Origin: Cyanobacteria bacterium UBA6446
Lineage (GTDB): Bacteria > Cyanobacteriota > Vampirovibrionia > Gastranaerophilales > Gastranaerophilaceae
Length of the DNA: 34,580 nucleotides
Reading direction: 5' to 3'
Assembly: GCA_002438405.1 (NCBI GenBank)
Contig: DJOE01000005.1
Coordinates: 1-34,580, forward strand
The notes beneath the pieces were generated by a model. It worked only from the letters and a program-made list of their open reading frames with translations. It had not been told where the DNA came from and searched no databases. This document shows positions 15,831 to 24,623 of this stretch, one piece after another (position 1 is the stretch's first letter; each line of letters opens with the position of its first letter). Position numbers and translations under genes: made by a program.

Positions 15831-18800
15831 ATGAATACTGCAACAAAATTTAAACCGAACGAAAAACAACAAGAATGTATTGATAATATTGAAGGTAAAT
15901 ATTTAGTTTTAGCAGGTCCAGGAACAGGCAAAACGTTTACGATTATTCAAAGAATAAAATCAATGATTGAACGAAAAATTGACCCTGAAAAAATTCTTTG
16001 TTTAACATTTTCAGATGCAGCTACAAACGAAATGAGAACACGTTTAGAAAAGGAATTAAATAGGGCAGATTTTGGAGTAAATATTTACACATATCATGGT
16101 TTTTGTAATGAAATAATTTCAGAAAATCTCGCAGATTTTGAACTCCCAAATAATTTCAAAGTTATAACATCTGCAATGTCAAACCAATTACTAAAAGAAT
16201 GTATTGATGAAATTCAATCAGATGTATATAGAACAAAACGAAATGACCCATATTATTTTATTACAGAGATTAAAAACGGCATAAATGAAATAAAATCTAA
16301 CCGATTAGATAAAGATAAATATTTTTACAATTTAGAAAACAACAAAGATTGGATTCCGGAACTTAATACTCTAAAAAAAGAACTAAAAGAAAAAACTGAA
16401 AAAGGGCAAAAGATAACAAAAAAACTTCTAACAGCAATTGAAACTTCAGAAAAAAAGATTGCAAAAGCAAAAGAATTATGGAAATTTTACGAACTTTATG
16501 CCTCTAAAATGGAGGAACAACATTATGTAGATTTTAATGACATGATTAATTTTGTTTTGGAAAAATTTGAAACAGAACCCGCATTCTTGTCAAAAATTGC
16601 AAATAATTACGAATATATTCTTGTTGATGAATACCAAGATACAAACAAAAACCAAAATGAAATTGTGTTCAATCTTACAGAGTCATTAGATAGTCAAAAT
16701 GTTTTTGTTGTTGGAGATGATGACCAAATTATTTTCACATTTCAAGGTGCGAAAATTGATACAATTGAAAAATTCTTGACGAAATTTCCAGACACGCATG
16801 TTATATGCTTAACAGAAAATATGCGCTCAACTCAAAGCATTCTTGATACAGCAAGGAAAATAGTTGAACAAGATTCAAAAAGACTTGAATCTAATTTGAA
16901 TTTTGCTAAATTCAATATTAACAAAAAACTAATTGCAAAAAACTTCGATATAAATTCAAAAGACAAGCAAGTAAGATTTTACAAATATGCAGATATTTTA
17001 CAAGAATACCAAGAAATAGTAGAAGAAATTGATACATTGATAAATTCTGGAGATTGTCCAAAAGATGACAAAGGAAACAAAAAACTATCCGAAATTGCAA
17101 TTCTAGCAAAAACAAATGGAGAATTGACCGCTTTTTCAGAACTTTTGAAAGAACGAAATATCCCATCTGAACTAAAAGAAGGTAAAAACATTTTTGAAAT
17201 TAAATCATCAACAGTTTTGTATTATTATTTACAACTGTTGACAAATCCTGAACTCCATAGTGATAAATTTTTCAAACTCATTCTATCAGAACCATTTAAT
17301 ATTCACCCAAAAGATTTTGAAAAAATTTATGAGCAAAAATCAAAATATTTATCATTTGTAGATGCAGTCAAAACAATCAATCCAGACGAATACATAGACA
17401 GAGATAAAATTGAAAAATTTATACAAACATTTGAATATTTATCACACTATAAAACAAATGAAACGCTAAAAAATACGATTTTAGAAGTTGGAGCAAAGAC
17501 CGGAATTTTTGATTATTACCTAAGTTCTGAAATAAATAAAGTTGAAAATATCGCAGGGTTGAAAAAAATAACAGATGAAGCCGTTGATTTTTCAAGCACT
17601 TATAAAAAAATTAGTCTTGAGGACTTTATTGAATATTTTGATATGTGTATAAATGATGAAATTGAGATTAAAACAGATAAAGCACCTCTAACATTAAATG
17701 CTGTACAATTATCAACTTATCACTCTGCAAAAGGTCGAGAGTTTGAATACGTTTATATGCCAAACCTACTTCGAGAAAAATGGGAAAGTGATAGAAGTTC
17801 AATGAAACCAATTGTTCCGCTATCACCGTCTGAATATAAAACAGAAGAGGAACTAAAAGAACTTAAAATATCTGATAAAATCAAACTTATGTATGTCGGA
17901 ATGACAAGAGCAAAGCATACGTTACGATTATCTTGTCCAAAATCAGTTGATGGAAAAATTAAAACACCAACATCATTCATTTTGAATATTGAAGATAATC
18001 TCGAACAAGAAAAAGAACCGTTTACATACGATATAGATTCTTATTGGAGAGAACGCACAAAATCACTTTTAAAAAGAAGTTATGATTACCAAAAAGATTT
18101 TTGCGAAATTGTTGATAAAAAATTAGAGGGTAAATATTTCTCTCCTACTTCAATCAATACGTATCTAAAATGTCCAAGACAATATTTATACAATTATATT
18201 TTAGAATTAGGAGCAAAAGACGGAAATCCAGATTCTATGAGCTATGGTTCTGCCGTACACAAAGCCTGTGAATTTGCGGTAAAATTTGCAATTGAAAATG
18301 GTAAATATCCATCTAGGGAAGATTTTATCAACCAATTCAAAAAAGAATTTCAAACATTGCCAATGTCTTCGATTGAACAAAGAAAAATTCACATTGAAAG
18401 GGGAGAAAAAGCATTAAAGGAATATTATCCGCAACTTTGCACAACACCAATTTCCAATCTTTTTAAAGCAGAAGAAAAAGTAACTCTTGAACTTGACGGG
18501 GTTAAATTCAAAGGAATAATTGACAGAATTGACAAAAACGGCGATGGTTCTTACACAATCTATGACTACAAAACAGGTTCTGCAAAATCTGACAAAATAA
18601 TTTGTCCAAACGGAGAACACGAAGATTATTACAATCAAATCGGGTTATATAAATACTATTTTGAAAAAGCGACCAATAAAAAAGTTAAAAATACAACATT
18701 TATCTATCCGGAAGAATTCACAAATAATCTAACATTGGAATTCAGCGAAGAAGATTGCCTTGAAATAGAAAAGAAATTCAAATCTGCAATTCAAAAAATC

Positions 18801-18887
18801 AGAAACTATGAATTTGCTCCGACTTATGACAAAAATGCCTGCAAATGGTGTATGTATAAAGATTTTTGCAATATGGAACAAGTTTAA
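15831..18887 (+). CDS. UvrD/PcrA-type helicase fused to Fe-S PD-(D/E)XK nuclease
   Basis: The 1018-residue protein joins a superfamily 1A helicase to a RecB/Cas4-type nuclease. Helicase motifs in order: Walker A GPGTGKT (29-35), LTFSDAATNEM (Ia), VDEYQDT (265-271), VVGDDDQIIF with FQGA, LTENMRS (IV), YHSAKGREFEYVY (V) and YVGMTRAK (VI). The nuclease occupies about 760-1018: SPTSINTYLKCPRQY, then D898 in GIIDRID and D912-Y-K914 in YDYKTG as the catalytic core. Cysteines C781, C1004, C1007 and C1013 match the iron-sulfur clamp of AddB and Cas4 nucleases. It likely processes DNA ends in recombination repair, like a one-chain AddAB. A coiled-coil insert lies near 175-215. The ATG at 15831 has a strong AAGGAG site; a longer frame from 15795 is rejected. 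No partner subunit gene is adjacent. Confidence 0.88.
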   Translation: MNTATKFKPNEKQQECIDNIEGKYLVLAGPGTGKTFTIIQRIKSMIERKIDPEKILCLTFSDAATNEMRTRLEKELNRADFGVNIYTYHGFCNEIISENLADFELPNNFKVITSAMSNQLLKECIDEIQSDVYRTKRNDPYYFITEIKNGINEIKSNRLDKDKYFYNLENNKDWIPELNTLKKELKEKTEKGQKITKKLLTAIETSEKKIAKAKELWKFYELYASKMEEQHYVDFNDMINFVLEKFETEPAFLSKIANNYEYILVDEYQDTNKNQNEIVFNLTESLDSQNVFVVGDDDQIIFTFQGAKIDTIEKFLTKFPDTHVICLTENMRSTQSILDTARKIVEQDSKRLESNLNFAKFNINKKLIAKNFDINSKDKQVRFYKYADILQEYQEIVEEIDTLINSGDCPKDDKGNKKLSEIAILAKTNGELTAFSELLKERNIPSELKEGKNIFEIKSSTVLYYYLQLLTNPELHSDKFFKLILSEPFNIHPKDFEKIYEQKSKYLSFVDAVKTINPDEYIDRDKIEKFIQTFEYLSHYKTNETLKNTILEVGAKTGIFDYYLSSEINKVENIAGLKKITDEAVDFSSTYKKISLEDFIEYFDMCINDEIEIKTDKAPLTLNAVQLSTYHSAKGREFEYVYMPNLLREKWESDRSSMKPIVPLSPSEYKTEEELKELKISDKIKLMYVGMTRAKHTLRLSCPKSVDGKIKTPTSFILNIEDNLEQEKEPFTYDIDSYWRERTKSLLKRSYDYQKDFCEIVDKKLEGKYFSPTSINTYLKCPRQYLYNYILELGAKDGNPDSMSYGSAVHKACEFAVKFAIENGKYPSREDFINQFKKEFQTLPMSSIEQRKIHIERGEKALKEYYPQLCTTPISNLFKAEEKVTLELDGVKFKGIIDRIDKNGDGSYTIYDYKTGSAKSDKIICPNGEHEDYYNQIGLYKYYFEKATNKKVKNTTFIYPEEFTNNLTLEFSEEDCLEIEKKFKSAIQKIRNYEFAPTYDKNACKWCMYKDFCNMEQV

Positions 18888-18893
18888 GAATAG

Positions 18894-18926
18894 AGTGGCG
18901 GAGTTTTCAACTCCGCCACTTGTTTA
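18894..18926. terminator. Bidirectional terminator between convergent helicase and autotransporter genes
   Basis: GTGGCGGAGTT (18895-18905) pairs perfectly with AACTCCGCCAC (18909-18919) around a three-base loop. It sits between two convergent genes, seven bases after one stop and seven before the other. T-rich tails are short on both sides. Confidence 0.8.
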
Positions 18927-21900
18927 TTATTTCATTGATAAAGATTTAATTACTTCTTTTGAACCTTTAATTTCATATTGAGGTGTTTTTAGTGATTGAT
19001 TGGTTGATTTAATCTTTTTAGTTTTAGCCTTTGTTGATTTTGTTTTTGCGGGATTCAACCAATCAAATGCGTAGTTCAAACCTAATTGGAAACCAACACC
19101 TGTTCTTCCACCATTTCTAAATACGATTTGGAAGAATGAATTCAATCTATCTTTCCACGTTTTTGTAACACCTACACCGTATTGAATATAGCCGTGTTTC
19201 ATTTCAACACTTGCTAAATCGACATTTCCTGCTTTACCGCCAACTTGGTCATTAATATTATACATATATTGGAAAGTTGCATAAACACTCCAAGTTTCTC
19301 TTGCATAAATGAAGTTCATTCCAGGAGCAATGTTAATTCCATTCATCAATCCGGAATTCATACTCATTGCACCGTAATCCGTTCCCCAGTTTTGACGACC
19401 AAATATATTGTAAGAAACAAATGCTGTCGGTTGAATTGTGAAATGTTTTGTTGGGTGCAAGTTATAAGCTAATTTAGCTGCTGTACCTGCAAACCAATTA
19501 CCTGTTCTGTCAGTATAACCAGCAACAGACATTTCATTGTTATATCCACCACCATAAGCCAAAACAGAACCAATGAAATCATTTTTCATAAATGTTCCCA
19601 TAAAACCGCCTTGACCACCGTTTTGGTACATTCCAACACCATTAAATGTTTGATGAGCGCCATTATAACCAATGTAAGCTGTTGGCATAAATCTCCAACC
19701 ACGTTTCATTTTGATTACAGGGAAATCTGCACCGATTAATGATCCATAAGAATTATTTCCAACTTTCAAACCTTGAGTTAATGATAAGTTTTCAAAATTA
19801 ACATAAGATTTGTACCACAATCCGCCTTCTTCTTTTTTGTATTGATAAGGAGCAAACTGTGGAAGAGTGGAAGCATATTTATTTGCATTTTTTGTTTGAG
19901 CTAAAGTTCTTTCACTATCTAATGTCACGTGATTTAACAACATATCATCAATAACTAATTGGTTGTTATAAGATGCTAATGTTGCAACTTGCCCTCTAAA
20001 TACTTGCGGATTATAAGCTCTCAAGTTAGATGTATAATATCCACCACCTGCAGATTGAAGATCATAGTAACCAATCGGAGTGAAGATTTGTTTATCAGTT
20101 GCGGTAAAATCTACGTTCTCAATTGAATTTGTATCAAACACTTTGAATTTGATATGTCTATCAATTGGAGCTTGACCAATAAAATTGAAATCAGAAATAT
20201 TTAATATACCATTTGTATCACTTTTCAAGTTATTTACGACAAAAGTATCACCAATTTTATTTCTTGCATCAACATCAATTGTAACGTTATTTTTGCCGTT
20301 AACAGTCATATCATTTGTAACTTTATATCTGTTAAGGGTGTTATTCATAGTGTCCAAAGTAGAATCCGCAGACATTCCTAAATCATTTACAAAGAAATGA
20401 ACATCTGTAACGTCACTACCAATATGAAGTGTTGAACCATTTAAAATACCAATAGTTCCATCACATATATAACTATCTTTGCCATCTATATATATGTTTG
20501 ATTTATTATCAAATATTGATGTTCCTCTATTTTGCTGCAATTGTCCGCCAAACGCAGAACTATCAACATTATCAGTTTTTAAAGTCCCATATGTTTCATT
20601 TGAGATTAAACCAGCCCAAGTATCATTTGAATCAAGATTTAATTCTGTACCATTTTTAATACTAACTGTCGCTCCTCGTTGAATATCAACAGCAACTGCT
20701 TTTTCAATCTTACTTGAATGTGTAAGATCCATATATGAGCCATTAAGTAAATTCAAATTACCATTAGCAGCATTTAAAGTTCCGTTACTACCAGTATGCC
20801 CCTTTGCACGCATTCCATAATTCAAAGTCCCACCATCAAGAGAAATTTTACCAGCCCATTCATCATTATCATTAATATTTACATATCCGGTATCAGTAAT
20901 TTTCAAATTTGAAGTGTTACTAATTCTTGTTATAACATCTTTTTCAATATGACCATTTTCTCCAATTGTAAAAATAGACTTATTAATGTCTAAAGTTCCA
21001 TTATTAGCTTGTAAAAACCCATTTTCACTATTGAAATCTTTAACGGTCAACGTGCCACCATTAAGTAGAACTCCGCCTTTAGATGCCCAAGCTGTATCTT
21101 TACCGAGTGTAACATCACCACCATTTACATCTAACAATGCTTTATCTGAGTTTTCAATTTTTACAGTTGTTGCTTCTTTAATAACATCATTTGTTGCTGC
21201 TGTTAATTTCCCATTAACAATATCAATAGTTCCGCCATTTGTAGCAATTCCCCCGTTAGAAGTTAAACCATCAATTATTAGAGTTCCACTGCCAATATTA
21301 TCTTCATCTCCGATAAAAATATCACCTTTCCAATCATCGTTACCATCAAGTGTTAAATGTCCACCATCGAGTGTAATATCGGAATTTTCAACAAGATTAA
21401 CTTTCGCATCTTTTGCAATATAGCTATCATCACCCAAAGTCAAAGATGTATCATTCACATTTCCGATGTTAACAAGTCCACCATTAACTTTAAGTGTTCC
21501 GTCATAGTCTTTTTCTGTATTCCAATACAAAGTACCATTTTCTATTGTTGACTCTCCACCAAAGAATGTTGAATCTTTATTAACCTCAGTTATTCCATCT
21601 TTCTGAGTGTAAGTTCCTTGATATTCAGAATTATTGGCATTCAAAACTAAATGCCCCTCATTTTCAATTGAACCACTTCCACTAATTGAAGAATTGATTG
21701 TATTTGTTCCACGCAATAATGTTTTACCATTTAAATCTTGGTAAATATCATTTGTGCCTGAACTGATTGCACCCACTAAAGTTACATCAGTAAGAGTCAT
21801 TTCACCGTCATTGTAAATAGCTCCACCTTTTGCCGGCGCTTCAGATGTTCCTGAACTATTACCAGAGAATGTAGTATTTAAAATATTCAATTTGCCTTTG

Positions 21901-24446
21901 TTATAAATCGCTCCGCCACTTACATTTGATGAAGAATCTTTGATATTTGCATTAATAATATTTACGGTAGAACTTGTACTTTCATTATTAACAACAGAAC
22001 CTGCAGTAGTTTTGCTTGCATCTGCGATTGTTACATCTTGGATTGTCAAAGTCACATCAGCATCATTTTTGATATCAAAAAAACTACCATGTGTTCCTAC
22101 ATTCTCACCTTCAATTATTTTTCCAGAAATTGTACATTTATCTTTTCCATAACCTGAAACAGTAAATGTTCCGTTCTTAGTTTCACCTAAAGACTGACCA
22201 ATATTATAAGTTTGATCTTTCTTTGTATCATCATCAGAAAATTGGAAAAATCTTGTACCCTCAGTATCATTCATATTATACAAAGTTTTATTACTTGCAT
22301 AATTGTTAATTGTCATCTGAATAGTATTATCACCATTTTTAGTAACATCATAAATCCAAGATGTTGTTGATAGAGTAATTTTACCATCTTCGATATCATT
22401 GAATGATGCACCAGTTAGGACATTACCATCATTTGTTTTATAAGTTTCATTCCAACCGTTTTCTTTACCTGTAAGATATAACTTTCCAATATCAAATTTT
22501 TGACTACCATCGCCTCCACTGATAGTCAAAGTATCAGTTTTGATGTATTTTGAACCGTCATTAGCACCCGCAACATCTTCAATTTTGATATTGAAACTCA
22601 ATTTGTTATTGCTACCTGTAATATTTGAGAAGTTATAATTTTGGTTATTGCCATTTGCATCAAGCTTCAAATTAATATTTGAATTTTCAAAATTATAAAT
22701 CGTTCCACCAGTAAAATCTGTTGTCCCAGTCAAAGACACATCATCATTCTGAAATGAAATAGTATTAGAATTATTTTCATCTTTGATATTTGAAATTAAT
22801 TCAAGTTGACCTTTAGTATTTCCATTTGTAATAAAGTTTGCTGAATTACCAGAACCATTGAATGAAAATACCGTATCATCAATTTTACCAACAGTATTAG
22901 TATCTGTAATATATTGAGTCAAACTTCCACTGTTAATCAATTGAATATTTTGGTAATTATCTCCAGTTACAGTTCCTGCTTTGATAATCATTTGCCCTGC
23001 GGAAATCAATTTTTCGCCATCAAACAACATTGAAGAATCATCAACATTGGTTGTTCCGTAGTTTTCAAATTTTCCATTAAATCCTGATTGGTCAGCTTTT
23101 ACATTCAATTCTGCATCTGTTGCATTATAAATAGTTGAATTAGCAGAAGAACTTGTCAATTTACCATTACCTTGAAGTGTCAAAGTTTTGTTGTTTTTGA
23201 TTGTTGAATTATCAGAAAGTTCACCCGCTCTTTCAATAGTTAAAGCTCCGTCATTTTCAAGAGTTGAACTACCACTCAATGACAAAGTCGCACCATCTTT
23301 TATTGTTACATTTTTAGTTGTAACTTTAGCCAAGCCATCTGTTGTTAAATTCAAATCCGAAGTTTCAACATTCGCATTATCAAGAGTCAAATGCATAAAG
23401 TTAGGATTGCTAATTACTTTGATTGTAGAATCTGCATTTATAATATTATCAGCAGCACCAATCACATTAAGATTAGCCAAATTATCACTTTGTCCATTTG
23501 ATGTAATTTTTACAGAACTTCCAACATTTGAAGAATTGTTGATTGTTAGCCCAGAACCGCCATTAATTGTAATAGAACCTGTACCGTCTAATTTTTTAAT
23601 AACAGTTTCAGCATTATTATTTAATGTCAAATTACCGTTTGTTGTAATTGATGAAGCCCCAGTAACAGAACTACCAGAATTGATTGTCAATTGTCCACTA
23701 TTCCCAATAGTTAAAGAGGCATTATTGATAGTTAATTTTGCATTTTCAGAAATATCATTTGCGGTATTCCAAATCAAGGAACCGGCATTGATGTTAGATG
23801 TTCCACCAAAGAATAAAGCTCCAGATTCTACTGTTGTTAAACCTGATTCTAATACCACTCCATCAGAATTTTTTCTCGTAGTTTGTTCAAAAGTTCCCGT
23901 GTATCCAGAATTATCGCTATTCAAAATCAAATTAGTAGAAGAAACAATTGAACCAGTACCTGCAATACCACCATTTAGTTCAATTTTTCCAATCCCTTGC
24001 ATATTTATAGAACCGTTGTCATTGTAGATATCATTTCCGGAAGTTGCAGTATTATTACTAAAACTAACATTATTAAGATTTAATGTACCTGCATTGAATA
24101 AAGCTCCACCCTTGGTTTCACTATTAAATTTAGCAAAATGAGCATCATTAATAGTCAAAGTTGTACCTGTTGCAGAATCAAACCCAGTATGCTGGTTTGT
24201 AGCAGATAAAGTCTTACCATGACCATTTAATGTAATATCTGTACTTATACCACTATCACCAAGTTTAAGTGAGTCAGAATCCCAATTTATATCTTTAGTT
24301 AAGTCAACAACAACTGCAGTATTTTGTGTTATTGCAGTTTTTAATTCATCAAAATTTTCAACATTTTGCGCTATTGCAAAATTATTTTGCGTTGCCAATA
24401 ACATTGCAACTGCAATTGCGGCAATGTTTACACTTCTTTTATTCAT
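18927..24446 (-). CDS. Giant type V autotransporter-like surface protein
   Basis: The 1839-residue protein has a signal peptide (NKR, then hydrophobic core, likely cleaved after AIA near residue 26), a long beta-helix passenger of Asn/Gly/Ser/Thr/Asp-rich repeats (about 30-1500), and a C-terminal autotransporter barrel (about 1540-1793). Passenger features include GGAL/GGAI plus FxxN motifs (GGALFN then FSNN near 115-130; two GGAIYN near 843 and 872, the first followed by FSGN), as in chlamydial Pmp adhesins. There are also repeated modules: FFGG...GTLYWNT-like units occur twice, and ND-x-W-x-G...GTL units several times. The barrel strands end with the aromatic GLNYAF, but a lysine-rich 46-residue tail follows, which is unusual. 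Probable surface adhesin. AGAGG lies six bases before the start. Divergent from the RelA/SpoT-domain gene. Confidence 0.88.
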   Translation of the reverse strand: MNKRSVNIAAIAVAMLLATQNNFAIAQNVENFDELKTAITQNTAVVVDLTKDINWDSDSLKLGDSGISTDITLNGHGKTLSATNQHTGFDSATGTTLTINDAHFAKFNSETKGGALFNAGTLNLNNVSFSNNTATSGNDIYNDNGSINMQGIGKIELNGGIAGTGSIVSSTNLILNSDNSGYTGTFEQTTRKNSDGVVLESGLTTVESGALFFGGTSNINAGSLIWNTANDISENAKLTINNASLTIGNSGQLTINSGSSVTGASSITTNGNLTLNNNAETVIKKLDGTGSITINGGSGLTINNSSNVGSSVKITSNGQSDNLANLNVIGAADNIINADSTIKVISNPNFMHLTLDNANVETSDLNLTTDGLAKVTTKNVTIKDGATLSLSGSSTLENDGALTIERAGELSDNSTIKNNKTLTLQGNGKLTSSSANSTIYNATDAELNVKADQSGFNGKFENYGTTNVDDSSMLFDGEKLISAGQMIIKAGTVTGDNYQNIQLINSGSLTQYITDTNTVGKIDDTVFSFNGSGNSANFITNGNTKGQLELISNIKDENNSNTISFQNDDVSLTGTTDFTGGTIYNFENSNINLKLDANGNNQNYNFSNITGSNNKLSFNIKIEDVAGANDGSKYIKTDTLTISGGDGSQKFDIGKLYLTGKENGWNETYKTNDGNVLTGASFNDIEDGKITLSTTSWIYDVTKNGDNTIQMTINNYASNKTLYNMNDTEGTRFFQFSDDDTKKDQTYNIGQSLGETKNGTFTVSGYGKDKCTISGKIIEGENVGTHGSFFDIKNDADVTLTIQDVTIADASKTTAGSVVNNESTSSTVNIINANIKDSSSNVSGGAIYNKGKLNILNTTFSGNSSGTSEAPAKGGAIYNDGEMTLTDVTLVGAISSGTNDIYQDLNGKTLLRGTNTINSSISGSGSIENEGHLVLNANNSEYQGTYTQKDGITEVNKDSTFFGGESTIENGTLYWNTEKDYDGTLKVNGGLVNIGNVNDTSLTLGDDSYIAKDAKVNLVENSDITLDGGHLTLDGNDDWKGDIFIGDEDNIGSGTLIIDGLTSNGGIATNGGTIDIVNGKLTAATNDVIKEATTVKIENSDKALLDVNGGDVTLGKDTAWASKGGVLLNGGTLTVKDFNSENGFLQANNGTLDINKSIFTIGENGHIEKDVITRISNTSNLKITDTGYVNINDNDEWAGKISLDGGTLNYGMRAKGHTGSNGTLNAANGNLNLLNGSYMDLTHSSKIEKAVAVDIQRGATVSIKNGTELNLDSNDTWAGLISNETYGTLKTDNVDSSAFGGQLQQNRGTSIFDNKSNIYIDGKDSYICDGTIGILNGSTLHIGSDVTDVHFFVNDLGMSADSTLDTMNNTLNRYKVTNDMTVNGKNNVTIDVDARNKIGDTFVVNNLKSDTNGILNISDFNFIGQAPIDRHIKFKVFDTNSIENVDFTATDKQIFTPIGYYDLQSAGGGYYTSNLRAYNPQVFRGQVATLASYNNQLVIDDMLLNHVTLDSERTLAQTKNANKYASTLPQFAPYQYKKEEGGLWYKSYVNFENLSLTQGLKVGNNSYGSLIGADFPVIKMKRGWRFMPTAYIGYNGAHQTFNGVGMYQNGGQGGFMGTFMKNDFIGSVLAYGGGYNNEMSVAGYTDRTGNWFAGTAAKLAYNLHPTKHFTIQPTAFVSYNIFGRQNWGTDYGAMSMNSGLMNGINIAPGMNFIYARETWSVYATFQYMYNINDQVGGKAGNVDLASVEMKHGYIQYGVGVTKTWKDRLNSFFQIVFRNGGRTGVGFQLGLNYAFDWLNPAKTKSTKAKTKKIKSTNQSLKTPQYEIKGSKEVIKSLSMK

Positions 24447-24623
24447 TCATATCCTCTTATTTATAATTCATTCCAACTATATATAAATTATAAATAAAAC
24501 ACATCAGAATTCAAAAAATTATAAAAATTTTAAAGAAATTTAATAATAAAAATTTTTAATTAAAGTTTTCAAAAAATAAACCGATAACACTATTAGAAAA
24601 AACATGGAGTAAGTGTATAGTAA
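24447..24623. other. Divergent intergenic region, extremely AT-rich
   Basis: This 177-base region separates the autotransporter (minus) from the RelA/SpoT-domain gene (plus). It is almost pure A/T between 24480 and 24570 with A-tracts, and must contain both promoters. I cannot pick out a convincing -35/-10 pair for either. GGAG at 24606-24609 is the only ribosome-site candidate for the plus-strand gene, but it is 14 bases from the ATG, which is long. Confidence 0.5.

Noticed and set aside
18120..18887. Cas4 gene
   Set aside because: The Cas4-like nuclease is the C-terminal domain of a UvrD-type helicase; no cas1, cas2 or array is present.
23188..24027. 279-codon open frame on the plus strand
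   Set aside because: It is antisense to the autotransporter passenger; its composition (Val/Leu/Pro/Ser) is the mirror of the Asn/Gly/Thr-rich repeats and it has no ribosome site. The same applies to 20986-21423 and other plus-strand frames there.
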